Assembly: GCA_037102815.1 (NCBI GenBank)
Contig: BTPP01000003.1
Span: 5,022,001-5,086,000, forward strand
Source: Neurospora intermedia
Lineage: Eukaryota; Ascomycota; Sordariomycetes; Sordariales; Sordariaceae
DNA: 64,000 nt
Direction: 5' to 3'
Shown: in pieces, positions 12,656-24,700 of the stretch
Position numbering within the stretch: position 1 is the first letter of the stretch
Layout: each line of letters opens with the position of its first letter
The notes under the pieces: model-generated
The model's database searches: none
Told to the model about the DNA's origin: nothing
What the model saw: the letters and a program-made list of their open reading frames with translations, nothing else
Program-made: the position numbers and the translations under genes

Positions 12656-14148
12656 TCACGTCCTGCCTCCCGCCCTGTTCTCCCCATCCACCATGGTAGG
12701 CGTACTCGCATCTGTATCCTCCGCGTTCCCGTTTTGATTCTGTTCCTCAGCCATCGCCATCTTACTGTCCAAAGCCCCATCACGTTGCTGTCCCACAGCA
12801 TCAGCAACAGGATCATTGACATCCTGCTTTTCTAAATCCCTTTGCTCAGTCACCTCTTCACCCTCCTCCTCTTCCCTCTTCTTGTCCTTCCTCGCCCAAA
12901 ACTTCAACCTCCCCAAATCCAAATCCCTCTCTGCCCACTTCCAACTCTCTCCCCGCTTCTCATACTCGTCCAACAAATCGTCAAAAGTCTTGCCATCTTT
13001 TTTGAGTTGCTTCCTGATGCTTCTCGTCCTCGCCAACCAAATCAAGTGCGATGCAAAGATGCCCAGCTCGAGGAAGGCGCAAATGATGTAGAGCACACCA
13101 CCCAGAACGTCAAACGTGTTTTGCGTCACCACGGCCATGAGGGAGAAGAAGGCTCCCGACCAGTCCATCGACAGAAAGATCCAGTTGATGCCGACGACCC
13201 GACCGTGCCGCTTGTACATTTCTCCGTAGGGAGGTAGGAGGCCGGCGGCGAGGAGAATGGCGGCTATGATGCCGATGACTCGGACGGGGGTTTCGTTACC
13301 TGCTTCGTAAAGGGGCTTTGCGTTTTGTTTTAGTCATTTTCAGTTTTTGCATGGGAGGGTAAAGGAAGGGAAGGGAAAGGAAGAGGAATAACTCACCCGT
13401 AGTGTCAAAATCAGGGCAGCCTCAACACCGGCAAACACGCAAGCGACAATCAAGGCTAGGAGAGTGGCTTTCCAGGTTGGCCATTTTCTGTATATGCCTT
13501 GTCAGTATCTGTCTCCATCTCACCATCTCACTAACTTGATTCCAACACCACAGAAAGAAGGTAGGGAAGGGAAGAAGACTTACGATCCGTATATCAAAAT
13601 CTGCGCCCAACCAACCAAACAAAGTGTCATGAACGCCTGCGGCTGCACCTGAATCGGTATATTAAAGTTCTGCGCTATCGCGTACACCCCGAACGGAACG
13701 CCGCACAGCGCCCAGAGGAACATCATGGTCCCCGGGAGGCCAGTTGTGCTTTTGGTGCGGTAGTTGGTCCATATTTGCGGAATGAGCTGGACACACCAGA
13801 AGCTGGAAAAAATGTGGCATGGTTAGTTAGATACGAAACTGAATGTTCAGAATGGAAAGATAGGTAGAAAGGAGGTTTGGTTTCTGGGGGAGGCTTACAC
13901 AGTTCCTATCGTCCCAAGTACATTGGCCGCCTGTGATATTTGCCCGTCAGTATCACCATCACGATTGATTGAGGCTGTACAGGCAATGTGCCGTTATCGA
14001 GATGCCATGATAGTACCGATCGATGGTTCAGATGGCAATGGGTAACGGTAACCAAGGGGTAGCAGGCAGGTAACACAAACGAAGCCTTGCCAAACAAACG
14101 GCGGGGAGCGGGATGACGTACAACTGGGATTTCTGTTTGAGGCGCCAT
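12656..14148 (-). CDS. PQ-loop repeat membrane protein
   Basis: Predicted multi-span membrane protein of the PQ-loop (SWEET/cystinosin-like) superfamily. Members move amino acids, sugars or lipids across internal membranes; the substrate here cannot be read from sequence. Five exons read leftward: 14122-14148, 13899-13930, 13584-13802, 13397-13487 and 12656-13315, giving 342 aa. The hallmark is VQLIPQIWTNYRTKST, a PQ dipeptide in a transmembrane segment followed by the conserved NYR.KS stretch and a run of further hydrophobic helices (around MMFLWALCGVPFGVYAI and ATLLALIVACVFAG). A second region near GINWIFLSMDWSGAFFSLM is the likely second repeat. The last ~130 residues are a charged, disordered cytosolic tail. 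It is divergent from the CMS1-like gene. Fungal PQ-loop family membership is firm; orthology is not. Confidence 0.88.
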
Positions 14149-15481
14149 GGATGTCTCGAGTAACCTTTTTCTTAATTACTTATTTTGGTGTTGTCTATAG
14201 TTCGCGACAGTGCTGATGATGATGAAGACTCATCAATCTCCAGGGTACAGCTGTGTAGTAGATATGTATTCGCGATAAAGACTTGCGGTCTGATAAGTAA
14301 AATAATGACGAGTGAAAATTAGAATGGCAGTGATGATGTGCTCGTCTATCAACAGTTGTGCATCAATGGCGACATGCATGGAGATGCAGAAGATATAAAA
14401 CCGAAAGAGGAAGAATTCAAGAAATTCCCGGAATGAGATGCCGAAAAAGCGCCCGCTTTAGACCGAGGTGAGGTGTGCTGGGAGGAAGGATGAAAACATC
14501 GATGTACAGCGCCTCAGATTCATCCCAAGTGAGTTCAGTCAAGCGGCGAATAGCTATTCCAGCCTTTCAACGAAGCAGATGCACGCACACTACACAACGA
14601 CCCAGAACGCGATGAAACGTTCAGCAGTTCTTTGCTTTGTTTGTCAAAGCGGCTGCCAATTCTGGTTAGAGAACCGCAGTGGAGAAAAAGGTACAGAAGA
14701 GCACTGACGACCTATGCAGGGGATGGCCCGAATGGGAGTCCAGAACACGGTACTTGATGACTTGGGACGGCGAACTATTCTCTGTTCTAGATGTCTACAC
14801 TAGAATCTGCCTTGAGCATCGATATAGTGGAAACAGAAACTCACTGTTGTGTTGACTATGGTGTTTCGAGGCTGTTTACCAGATATAGAGGTACTTTGAT
14901 GACAACGAACATTGAACTCCCGCTCGTTTCATTTAACGACTGAGGTGCATGCCCGGGCCCTGAACGGAAGAATCAGCGAACATGTCTTTACAGCGACAGG
15001 CCGGCAAATTCAGCCGCTACGAAAGGTTTGGCACTGTAGCAGACTGTACAACTTTGCGCTAAAATGATCGCCGCGGCTCCGCTGTAAGCTTAACGTCACA
15101 GTGTATTGCTTGCCGCCCAGACATCGCACACTGTTTTACTCCAGAAATTTTCGGCGGGCCGGGCAGCTTCAGGAACCTTCATTCAAGATCTTCCAATCGA
15201 TAACGAAACTTTAAGTTGAACCAGACAACGACGGGAAATATTCACCAGACGAAACGTTATTGTCAAAGCGCAATCTGAATCTCCATTGAGGCCATCAAAC
15301 TCTACAATCATAGCATCGTGCTTCTCCATTGGCCACCACCACCACCACCACCACCACCACCACCACCACCACCACCACCACCCACATAAGCACCATCAAC
15401 ACCTGCCTGCCCATCAGTGCCTACGACATTGTGACAAAGCACCACCTTCGTCCAGCAAACAACCAGCCAAAAAGAGCAGCC
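14149..15481. other. Divergent promoter region of PQ-loop and CMS1-like genes
   Basis: About 1.3 kb separate two start codons that point away from each other. No extra gene is supported. It contains a pure CCA tract close to the CMS1-like start. Transcription start elements for both genes should lie here, but no TATA-type element stands out. Confidence 0.55.
15333..15380 (+). repeat. (CCA)16 microsatellite in a 5' leader
   Basis: Sixteen perfect CCA units lie about 100 nt upstream of the CMS1-like ATG, probably in its 5' untranslated leader. The tract is in frame with the gene as Thr codons but has no upstream in-frame ATG, so it is not expected to be translated from a normal start. Its length is likely to vary between strains. 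Confidence 0.9.
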
Positions 15482-16549
15482 ATGGCCACCGAAATGATCA
15501 ACAGGAAAAGAAAGGCCGACGACGAGGGCGGCGCCAAGAAGAAGAAGAGATCCAAGAAGGCGCGCGAGGACGAGGGTGACCTCGACGTCGAGGCAGGTTT
15601 GAACAGGGCATTCGAGCGCATGGACGGCCAGCTCCTGGCGGATCACATTGCTCAGAAGGTGACACGGTTTGGGACCGATCTCAGCTCCGTCGAGCTTTCG
15701 GATCTTTACATTTCTGGTGAGTGCCAACCAAGAAATTCTTGAACATGGGGAAAGATGGAACTTGAGGAAAGTATCATGAATGAGTGAGAACCTTGATGTT
15801 GACATGTGATGCACAGCAAACGCCATCAAGGACACCACTTCCTTCCAAAAGCCCCGGAACAAGGACAACCTGCCAGACTTCCTGGAGGAGTTTTCGGAGA
15901 ATCCTGCCAAGTTGTCCGAGGCGCCCAAGTCGAACGGGTCACCGCACACACTGGTCGTGGCGGGCGCGGGTCTGCGCGCTGCGGATTTGGTCAGGTATGT
16001 TCACTCCGGTGATGGGTTCCATCTTTTCGTGGATTCGATTTGTGCTGACACGACGACCTGACTGCCAGATCGTTGAGGAAGTTTCAGACAAAGGGCAACT
16101 CGGTCGCCAAATTGGTAAGTCGCGGTGACGATGTGAAGGAAGGAAGGAAGGAAGCAGGACGAGTTGCTGACAATGATCGTTCGACAGTTCGCCAAGCACT
16201 TCAAAGTCGAGGAGCAGGTCTCCTTCCTCAAGAAGAGCCGCACGGGAATTGCCGTGGGTACTCCTCAGCGCCTGATTGATCTGATCGAAAATGGTACGAT
16301 AGCTGTCCCGGCCTTGCCAGTGCCCAGTCCATGCGCTTTCTCTGTTTTTGCTAACTCGTCCAACCAGAATCGTTGTCTCTTGACAGCCTGAAGAGGATCG
16401 TTGTGGACGCTTCCCACATCGACCAGAAGAAGCGGGGCATCGCTGATATGAGGGAGACGATGATGCCATTGATCAAGCTGCTCACGAGGAAGGAGCTTCA
16501 GGACCGCTACACGGCGGAGGAGAAGCATGTGGATTTGATCTTTTACTGA
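15482..16549 (+). CDS. cms1: CMS1-like small-subunit processome protein
   Basis: Homologue of yeast Cms1, a nucleolar factor associated with 90S/small-subunit pre-ribosome assembly. Five exons: 15482-15716, 15817-15994, 16069-16114, 16188-16293, 16368-16549, giving 248 aa. The N-terminus is a Lys/Arg-rich nuclear-type stretch (NRKRKADDEGGAKKKKRSKK). The body resembles a degenerate DEAD-box helicase lobe: HTLVVAGAGLRAADL, then VGTPQRLIDLIE in place of the TPGR motif, and VVDASHID where a DEAD box would be. The acidic DEAD residues are lost, so ATPase activity is unlikely, as is known for the family. The start has a strong context (GCCATGGCC). It is followed in tandem by the CFEM gene. Confidence 0.9.
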
Positions 16550-17210
16550 GCACAGGGGCAGGTATTCCTTCACTTCTGTTTCTCTCCTAATGATACCTAC
16601 CTATCTCTACCTACTCTCTTGTCGCAAATGCACTTTCCAGACCACGCATTCAAGGACCGAATCAAGAAGCAGACTCCAAGTAACTCTGCTGTGTTCAACC
16701 TGGGGCTTTCTGCTGATCTCCCTTTTTCAGCGAAAGTGTACCGTCCTCGACATCTCAACTACCTCACTTACTCCGTTCTGCTCCTTCCCCGATGTCGTTG
16801 TCCACCACGCCATGGCACCATGGCCATCATGGTTCTTACCGCTCTGCATTCGTTGTTGTCAACCTCCCAGCTCACCATCACTCGGCTCCCCAAGCCTCGA
16901 AACCGGATACTTAAACCCATCCTCCTCCCACTCTCAGATTCTTCCTCTCTTCTCTTCTTCAGAACAGCACACTCTTTTCCCCTCTCTTTTTGGATTAGGT
17001 ATCCCAAACTCTTTCAATCATTCCTCTTCTTTTTTGGAGATCATACTTGAATTGCAGTCAGCTATCAGCTCTCAATCAACAACTATCGACTCCTCTTTTT
17101 TGTGTTCTTCCTTTTCGAGATAATACCACAGAGTCTCAACACACCACACGACCGACGAACGGCTTTTCGAGATATCAGCTCTCTGAAACAGCTCACGACT
17201 ACTTTCCACG
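16550..17210. other. Pyrimidine-rich region upstream of the CFEM gene
   Basis: These 660 nt hold the end of the CMS1-like transcript and the promoter and leader of the CFEM gene. The right half is rich in CT runs (16920-17110), which is common in leaders of well-expressed Neurospora genes. Open frames here are artefacts of the low stop content of CT-rich DNA. Confidence 0.6.
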
Positions 17211-19577
17211 ATGAAGTCTTCTCTCTTGATGCTCACACCCGCCACTGCGGCCCTCGCTTTTCCCGACTGTGGTCAGCCATGCATTGCTCCCGCGCTCGAC
17301 TCGTCCGGATGCGCCACGCTTGCGTGCCTCTGTGAGAGGACTCATGAACTTCAGGTCAGTTTCCCTTGATCGCCTTCATCATTTGGGTTATGGCTCTCGA
17401 CTGACTTGACCCTCCCACAGACCATGTTCGAGTGCTTCATGGCCAATTGCAATGCCCAAGAGTACCACCCTGCAATCACGCGCATCTCCAATGACTGCAT
17501 CAATCACGGCCAGGCTCAGTATGCTGTCCCGATGAGCTATATCTCTGGCTCTTCCACGGTTGCCTCTCCCTCTGTTGACCGCATGCCCTACTCGCTCAAC
17601 CCAACTCTGCACCTTTTCACCACCAATCCCACCTCCGTCAAGGAGAATTGCCCTGACGGCAGTGGAAATGGCAACGGCAATGGTGGTGCCGGTCTTGGTG
17701 CCGGTGGCCTGCCTCCCGGTTTTCCCTTTGGACCTGCAGGGAGCGGCGCTGGTGCTTACGGCAATGGAGCTGGCAATGGCGCTGGCAATGGCGGCAACGG
17801 CAATGGCGGCAATGGTGCTGGCTCTGGTCTTGGAGGCTTGGGTGCCGGAGCTGGTGCTTATGGCAATGGAGCTGGCAATGGTCTCGGAGGCAACGGTCTC
17901 GGAGGCAACGGTCTCGGAGGCAACGGTCTCGGAGGCAACGGTCTTGGAGGCAACGGTCTTGGAGGCAATGGAAACGGTGGTCTCGGCAACAGTGCTGGCG
18001 GTCTGGGTGGTGGTTCTGGTGCTTATGGCAATGGTGCTGGTGCTGGCAATGGTGCTGGTGCTGGCAATGGTGCTGGTGCTGGCAATGGTGCGGGCAATGG
18101 AGGCAATGGCAATGGCAATGGAAACGGAAATGGTGCTGGTGCTGGTTTCTTTGGTTCGGGAGCGGGAAATGGTGCAGGAAACGGCGGCCTGGGCAGTGGT
18201 GCTGGCAACGGTCTCGGAAATGGCGGTAGCGGTGCGAACAATGGCAATGGAGGCATGGGAGACTGCAGTGGCATGGACGGAGGTGCCGGAGGTCCCGGTG
18301 GCGGTGCTGGAGGTCTGGGCAATGGTGCCAGCGGTCCCGGCAATGGTGCTGGAGGCCTCGGTAATGGCGCCGGCAGTCTTGGCTACGGCTCCGGGGGTCC
18401 AGGCGGCGGTACCAGCAATGGCAACGGCAACGGCAACAATGGTGCCGGCAACGGTAACGGCAACGGTAACGGCAACAGCGCTGGTAACGTTAACAATAAC
18501 GGAAACGGTTCAGGCATTGGCAACGGCGCTGGCAGCGGTGCACCATGCCCCGATGGTAACGGCAACGGCAATGGGAATAGAAACGGAAATGGCAACAATG
18601 GCGCTGGCAATGGAGGCAATGGGAACGGAAATGGTGGCAACGGCGGCAACGGCGGCAACGGCGGTGGTGGCGCTGGCGGCCCTCTCCCTTCACCCGCTCA
18701 AATGCAAGGTCCCCTCGTCCAAACCATCTTTGTGATTGGAACTCCAAGCCCCGAAGCCATTGTCCCGGGATCCGGAGCTGGAAACGGCGGCGGTAATGGA
18801 AATGGCAATGGCAATGGCAGTGGTAACAGCAATGGATCTGGTGCTGGCAATGGGAATGGAGGCAATGGCGCCGGCAGCGGAGGCAATGGCAACGGCAACG
18901 GCAATGGCGCTGGCAATGGTGGTAACGGCGGCAACGGAAATGGTGGTAACGGCGGCAATGGAAATGGAAATGGCAACGGCGCTGGCGCTGGTAACGGAGA
19001 TGCTCCAGCACCTACCCCTTGTCCCACAGGTTCCGGTCCCTCATCATTTCTTGTCCTCACTATCACCGTCCCTCAGCCTGCGCGAGTTGCGGAGAAGAAG
19101 CAATACTGGAACGCCAACGTCATGGCCTATGGTGGTCCCGATGATGGTTCTGGCGCCGCACCGGGCAGCGGCGGCTCAGGAGTAGCACCTGGCAACGGCA
19201 ACGGTGGCTCTGGATCAGCGCCCGGCAGTGGAGGCTCCGGAGTTGCGCCTGGTAATGGCAACGGCGGTTCGGGTGTAGCACCTGGCAATGGCGGCATGGG
19301 ACCAGGCAATGGAGGCTCTGGAGTGGCTCCTGGGAACGGCAATGGTGGTTCAGGATCAGCGCCAGGAAACGGCGGCTCTGGATCAGCGCCCGGCAGTGGA
19401 GGCTCCGGAGTTGCGCCCGGTAATGGCAATGGAGGATCGGGAGTAGCACCATCAAACGGCGCGCCTCCAGCACAGGTCACCCATTCTCTGGCTGACACCA
19501 ACACGCCTTCTGTCGGTCTTCTGCTCATTCCTATCACGGTCATGATCGGCTGGGGATCTCTTCTTCTCTTCGTCTAG
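17211..19577 (+). CDS. CFEM-domain, Asn-Gly-rich repeat, GPI-type surface protein
   Basis: Two exons (17211-17354, 17421-19577) give 766 aa. A short secretion signal (residues 1-16, [16 protein letters not shown]) is followed by eight Cys at 20, 24, 34, 39, 41, 53, 58 and 74, which is the CFEM pattern of fungal haem-binding or adhesin proteins. From about residue 125 to 735 the chain is almost wholly Gly, Asn, Ala and Ser in NGNG and GAGNG patterns, broken by short hydrophobic stretches such as [16 protein letters not shown] and [15 protein letters not shown]. The last ~90 residues before the tail use [11 protein letters not shown] units. The C-terminus ([20 protein letters not shown]) is a typical GPI-attachment hydrophobic tail. 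It should sit at the plasma membrane or cell wall. The CFEM part and both end signals are firm; ligand and role are unknown. The antisense strand shows long Pro-rich open frames that are shadows. Confidence 0.9.
17880..17969 (+). repeat. Six 15-bp tandem repeats (GLGGN)
   Basis: Six consecutive 15-nt units of the form GGTCTCGGAGGCAAC encode GLGGN inside the CFEM repeat protein. The first four are identical and the last two differ by single third-position changes, which suggests recent expansion by slippage or unequal exchange. Confidence 0.93.
18033..18086 (+). repeat. Three 18-bp tandem repeats (GAGAGN)
   Basis: Three identical 18-nt units, GGTGCTGGTGCTGGCAAT, encode GAGAGN in the CFEM repeat protein. 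This is a second expansion in the same coding body, with a unit length different from the 15-bp array. Confidence 0.92.
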
Positions 19578-20086
19578 GATGAACATGGCTATAATTTCCT
19601 TTCTTATGTCTGATGGACCATAGTATCTCATGTTATGGGAGTGCAAAGAGACTATGGCGGTTATTGGAGGGTCATGTTGATATTATCTGAGTAGAAAGAC
19701 TAGCATTATTGAGGGACCAAAGGATTCGGGTTCTTGTAAGATATCTGGTTTGAGAGACACAAGGAGCTGACTAGACTAATCGATCATGTTCCTTCAACTT
19801 TGAGTCTGACATTGTGATGTTCTTGTTCTTCATGCCTTTGACTAGGCACGTTCTCTTTGTGTCCTACAAATGGTTTTACTCCATGACTGGATATTTACTG
19901 AACAGAATGATGAGGAATGTGTCTTCGTATTGGCTAGTCTTAAGATCCTTCCGCTCCCGGTTATTCGGAGTTTGCGCGCGACTGGCAACTACGGTAGTCA
20001 CAGGGAACGCACAGTTGTTGAAATGACTTGCGTTAAACATGGATTCTTCCTGGATGCCTTGTTCATGTTGAGAGTTCGCTAAGATC

Positions 20087-20470
20087 TCATTTATCTAGCT
20101 CAATTGGTATCATGTAATCCTTTTGTTCCGCCCTCCGCAGTTCAGAGTCTGAGATATACAACTTCCCTTTTGTCCCTTGCGGGGTGAGCCTCGCTACCTT
20201 ATATGGACCAATATTACCGTCGACATCTTCCAAGTCGGGAAAGGGACGGGACATGACAAGGCGAGCGAGTGTTGAAGGTGAAGCCGGGTAAAGCGAAGGC
20301 TGGGCTTGTGTACCTATGTGGCTTGATTGATATTGCACGTCTAGCCGGTACCAAGGAGTTCCGCGCCGCCGATAGTAGGATGGGTGAGGTGATGAATTGC
20401 AGGGCTGAGAAGGGCTGAAGCAAGGAAGGAAATATAGGCAAACAAAACAGGTGCGAAGCTTAAAGAGCAA
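20087..20470 (-). CDS. Weak candidate: small 127-aa ORF
   Basis: A single-exon frame of 127 codons. The N-terminus is hydrophobic with several Cys (KLRTCFVCLYFLPCF) and could be a signal sequence. The C-terminal ~55 residues, from MSRPFPDLEDVDGNIG onward, have a protein-like mix of charged and hydrophobic residues. I do not recognise it. It may be an unannotated small protein, the last exon of a spliced gene or a chance frame. Codon use is less biased than in the firm genes. Confidence 0.2.
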   Translation of the reverse strand: MLFKLRTCFVCLYFLPCFSPSQPCNSSPHPSYYRRRGTPWYRLDVQYQSSHIGTQAQPSLYPASPSTLARLVMSRPFPDLEDVDGNIGPYKVARLTPQGTKGKLYISDSELRRAEQKDYMIPIELDK

Positions 20471-21012
20471 AGAGATGAGATGGAGAGATGAAGAGGCTAA
20501 GAATCTCAGCCCAAGCTGACTAAGGGTATCAACGTTAAACTGAGAGTATCATCAAGATAGGTAGGTAGTAGCCAGCTACTTGCTACTTGCTCACTTCCTC
20601 CTTGATACTCCCGCTAACAAGTGACGACGACGAAAATTATGTACATTAACGGAATCAAGAGCATTCTGCGGCAGTGGCGTTCATGTCTTGGGTTATGGGG
20701 GGCGTTACTACATTTGTTATCTGGCTATCTGGCTATATGTCTCGTTATGGTAGTTTACGATTCATTTGGGGGTCGCGGTCTGGATAGAGCTATGTAAATA
20801 GCGTGAGATGAGGATGGAGGTTGATGTGAAATAGAGGTAGCTTAGTCAGGTGATGCGTTCTGTAAGTATTGGGATGAGATGAAATCGAGAGTTGGGGATG
20901 CTCGGGCTTTTCGGTACTACCCGTTGGGAAGGGTGATGGAGGTGGTGCTGGTGGTGGTGTCAATCGATGATGGGAAGGAAGTGTGAGAAAGCAAAAAGTG
21001 GGAAAGAAGAAA

Positions 21013-21096
21013 GAGGAGGAGGAGGAGGAGGAGGAGGAGGAGGAGGAGGAGGAGGAGGAGGAGGAGGAGGAGGAGGAGGAGGAGGAGGAGGAGGAG
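21013..21096 (+). repeat. (GGA)n microsatellite, about 28 units
   Basis: A nearly pure GGA run of about 84 nt in intergenic DNA. Read on the minus strand it is (TCC)n, the same repeat that forms a Ser tract inside the gene at 57866-59370. Confidence 0.93.
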
Positions 21097-21599
21097 ACTT
21101 GCAGGATGCAATCAATGCATGTACCTACTTCTATGCTATGCAGTTTTAGCTTGCTCAGCACTCGTGGGAACTGGGTAGGTATGTATGTAGGTGGGTGTGA
21201 GAGCGTTAGTTTGTGGTTGAATGCTTCAATCTGATGGATGTATGTATGTGTATGTGTATGTGTATGTACATGTGAGGAGAAAGGGGGAGAGAGGGAAAGA
21301 GGGAGATGGAGGGAGATGAGGGAGAAGGATGCCACGCGTACATAATGTACATGATGTACTGACTGTACTGTACTACATGAGCATGAGCATGATACCATGT
21401 TGGTTCGTGGGTATTTGTCTCTGGTTTGCATCTTAGGTCTTTCTTCATCTTATTGACGAGCCTGGGAGGCTTAATGATAGGTACTAAGTAACTCAGGTCG
21501 ATGACCATACAAGATGCCAGATGCGTATCTTCTCGGGGTCGATCAGTCTTTTCTGAATACAGTTTCGAAGGGAAGATGAGAAGAGCATTATGGTCGAGG

Positions 21600-21616
21600 T
21601 TTTTTTTCGTTTTTTT

Positions 21617-21658
<42 letters not shown>

Positions 21659-21659
21659 C
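21600..21659 (+). repeat. T-rich homopolymer tract
   Basis: About 60 nt of T with rare G or C interruptions in intergenic DNA. It has no coding meaning. Confidence 0.9.
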
Positions 21660-21735
21660 TTCTTACTTGGGTACCTAATCTCGAGCTACTAGGATTTCTA
21701 ATACCGGTGAACCTACATACATACATACAGCTCAC

Positions 21736-24700
21736 TCACCTACCTGCCTTGCATGTGCAGTCCCGACTGACATCGTACAGGCACACCATCATCAACCATT
21801 GTCGCTGTTGCACAACAGCGCAGCGCGCGCGCGGGAAAGGAAGAAAGCGGGATGGGAGGGGGAAACTGTGAAGAGGGTTGAGAGAGTAAAAGCTGGAGCA
21901 GGACAGACAGGTTCATGACCTGATGCAAGCAAAGCCTTGAATGTTTTTTTCTTCTTTTCCTTGTTACCTTTGATGTAGGTGCCAAGTTTGAGTGCAAGTT
22001 GTTCGCCATCTTCGTTGCCTTCTTTAGGTGGTTGGTGACACTCGTTCATTTCGGTCAGAAAATGTAATTTTGCAACCAATGTGAAAGAGGTGAGTAATTC
22101 ATTCGCCTGCTGCCGATATATTGCTTCACATGACAGATGACGCCTGGCTTTTGTAGGTGTAACATGTCTAGGAATCTTCTTGCGAACTTTTGGAAGGTAA
22201 CCAGACTTTGCAAAGATGGCAACAGACAGCAAGGTGTCGTTAGCATTCATTCCCTAGTTCCAATAAGTCAATCGGTTGGATCGAAGTTCCAGTCCGGATC
22301 GTGCGGATATATCAAGAAGGCAAGAGAGAAGGAGGAGACATTTCCGTTCTACGTTCCATTCATCATTCTTGTCAAAGGTAGTCAAATGTATAGTAACCGC
22401 TTGTTATAGGGTTCTGGCAGTCGAGTACGTTAATGTAGTAGCTGTGCCTGTTACACTTACATACGTACTTGTACAGCCCTAGACAGGGCCTAGCCTGTGT
22501 TGAAATTGATTTCATGTGCAGATTGACACCGTTGACCTGGTATGTTCATCGTATGTATCGGTTTATGTAGCATGTAATGTATGATACTACCTACCTAATT
22601 CTAACGTCGGATCCGTTGATGGTTGTGTTTTCTGGGGTCGGGGACAGGCCGACGGTCATCTATTGTCAGCATTTTGGTAAGGTATGATACGATAACGGTA
22701 GTTGGTCAATATTTCCGAAACCCCATCTTCTACTTTTCCATGCTTGTTTTCTCTTCAAAGTGTGGGCACGGCAGGTGATTTCGAGAAAGGGAAAATTGGG
22801 GTGACAGTTTCCTCCAATCTCGGTTTAACATCCGAACTCATCTGCCCTGATTGTGGGACTGTTTCTCCCCCCCCTCCTCCTCAGAACCCTTTGTCTTGTG
22901 TTTTCAGTTTGTTGATGGTGATGTCAGACGAACGTTTTATTGTTGTGATTGTTGACAACTTTTCCGATCAGACCAGCAGGGGGGGCTAGGGGCTAAAAAC
23001 CGGCTTCGGAACAGGTTCATGGCAGAGTCGTGCGGGGAATGGGGACTCGGCATCGATGGATGCAACCAGGACCAGGGCAGACAGACCTACCTACCTGGCC
23101 TGCACCATCTTCACTTTGCTTGTTATAGCGGGTGGAACGTGCCGAACTTACTTGATAGGATGGTTCTTGAACGGTTTTAGCACCTAGAAGGCGCCCAGAA
23201 TCCTCAGAAGATTCCAGGTTTTGGAGGAAAATAAGTTGGACCCTTTGGAATGGATTGTCGTCGCGAAATCCCACTTTCGGCCGTAAAGCCCATGGGGACT
23301 CTGGCGTTGCAGTCAACGGCGGACAACGGGGGGACTCTTCTTCTGATCATCGATCCAAGTGCTCCCGCCCAAATGGAAGCGGGAAGAGGATGCGCAGAAA
23401 TGGAACGCGCTCGACCGGAGTTTTGAGCTTGTTTTCGCAACTTGGCACGCATCACCGGATGTATCGCGTTTGTAAATTACATACCGGTAAGTTGATGGAA
23501 TCTCCGTGTCTTAGCCCGGAAACCTGAACTCTGGCGGTCACGGAACAAGCTGGAAATCAAAAGGTGAAAACAGCTTAGAGCGGAAGATCATGGTCTGACC
23601 GCCAATTCCTCCAGTATCATGTCGTCGGCCTCGTGGTTTCGCAGTTCATGCCATCAGTCTCACGTTAGGTTCATGCACCTGGAGCCGAACTGTCCAATGG
23701 TCTTTGTGCCCTTTTTCAACCTTCTTTTGCCCGTGGTTTCGTTTTCCCGCTAGTGCTGCCGGCGATGTCTCCGTCGGTAACAGGATGATGAAGGTTCGAG
23801 CAGGTGGCTCGCGCCGGGAAGTTCCTGACTGGGACGATGCGCTCCGCACTTCCACAGGCCATGCGTGTACCGTACACGGGCTCAGACGATAGGTCCAAGA
23901 ATCTGAGGAGAGAGGCTGGAGGAGGGGAGTTTCCAGGGACAGAGCCGGGCACGCTGCGGAGAATATATTCCACCACTGCACGCGATCGAGCCGGAAACTT
24001 GACCACCAATCGACCCAACCTCCGTGATTCTTGTTTACTCGCTCGGTCTGGATACGACGTCGTGTATAGTCAATTCGGATGTCGCTATGTCGGGTTCATG
24101 GCTGGAGATAAGTCGCTCGGACTGCCTATCTGAAACATGCATTATCCGGAGATAATCTTTGCTGCTGTTTCTGTTTGTGTTTCTAAATTTTGTGCGAGCT
24201 ATGCAGGCCAAGAATGGATGTCCCAGAGTAGGATGAAGAGGATGACGTCCTTGTTCGCACACACGGGGTTCTGTTTTGGAGAAACAAGAGCCAGAGCCTC
24301 ATGATGGGACTTGCACTTCTTCGTGGGAATTGGCCAGCGATCTTCGGCCAAGTGTGGGGCTGGACAAGGGGAAGCCTAAAATGTTAGCGCGAGTGGAGCC
24401 TCCAATTGATTTGATGGCTGACGCTGAGTGTGAACTTTTGTGGACGCTGTGTCGACGCGCCTTCGCAAGTAAGTGACACTAGCTTACCAGTCAAACCAGA
24501 ATTGTGGGCGACGCGATGCCCTATTGCTGCACCTAAGTGCAAATCAAAAGATCGAGACCACAACAATCCCGTCCATTCCAAAACTCTGCTATGTAATCAC
24601 TGTCGCGCAGTCGCGGTGAAGGTACAGACCATCCGGACCATGTGAGTCTACAAGACACATCAATTCAGGGTGCAGACATGGGGATGGAGCAGAAACTATG

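Larger units (their letters stand above)
19578..21735. other. Gene-poor intergenic region with low-complexity tracts
   Basis: This follows the CFEM gene and should begin with its 3' untranslated region. It contains one weak small ORF on the minus strand (20087-20470), a GGA tract, TATG/TGTG repeats near 21237-21270 and a long T tract near 21600-21660. Long open frames across the GGA and T tracts (poly-Ser, poly-Gly, poly-Glu, poly-Phe, poly-Lys) are artefacts. Confidence 0.55.

Noticed and set aside
15329-15481. N-terminal extension of the CMS1-like protein through a poly-Thr stretch
   Set aside because: The extension would start at a TTG codon. The ATG at 15482 has a strong context and begins the expected basic N-terminus.
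18023-18735. Long minus-strand Pro-rich frames and an alternative plus-strand Met/Ala/Val-rich frame across the CFEM gene
   Set aside because: They are other-frame readings of the Asn-Gly repeats, which lack stop codons in several frames.
20790-21431. 213-codon minus-strand ORF with a long Ser run
   Set aside because: The frame is held open by the GGA/TCC microsatellite and CT-rich DNA; no other protein-like sequence is present.
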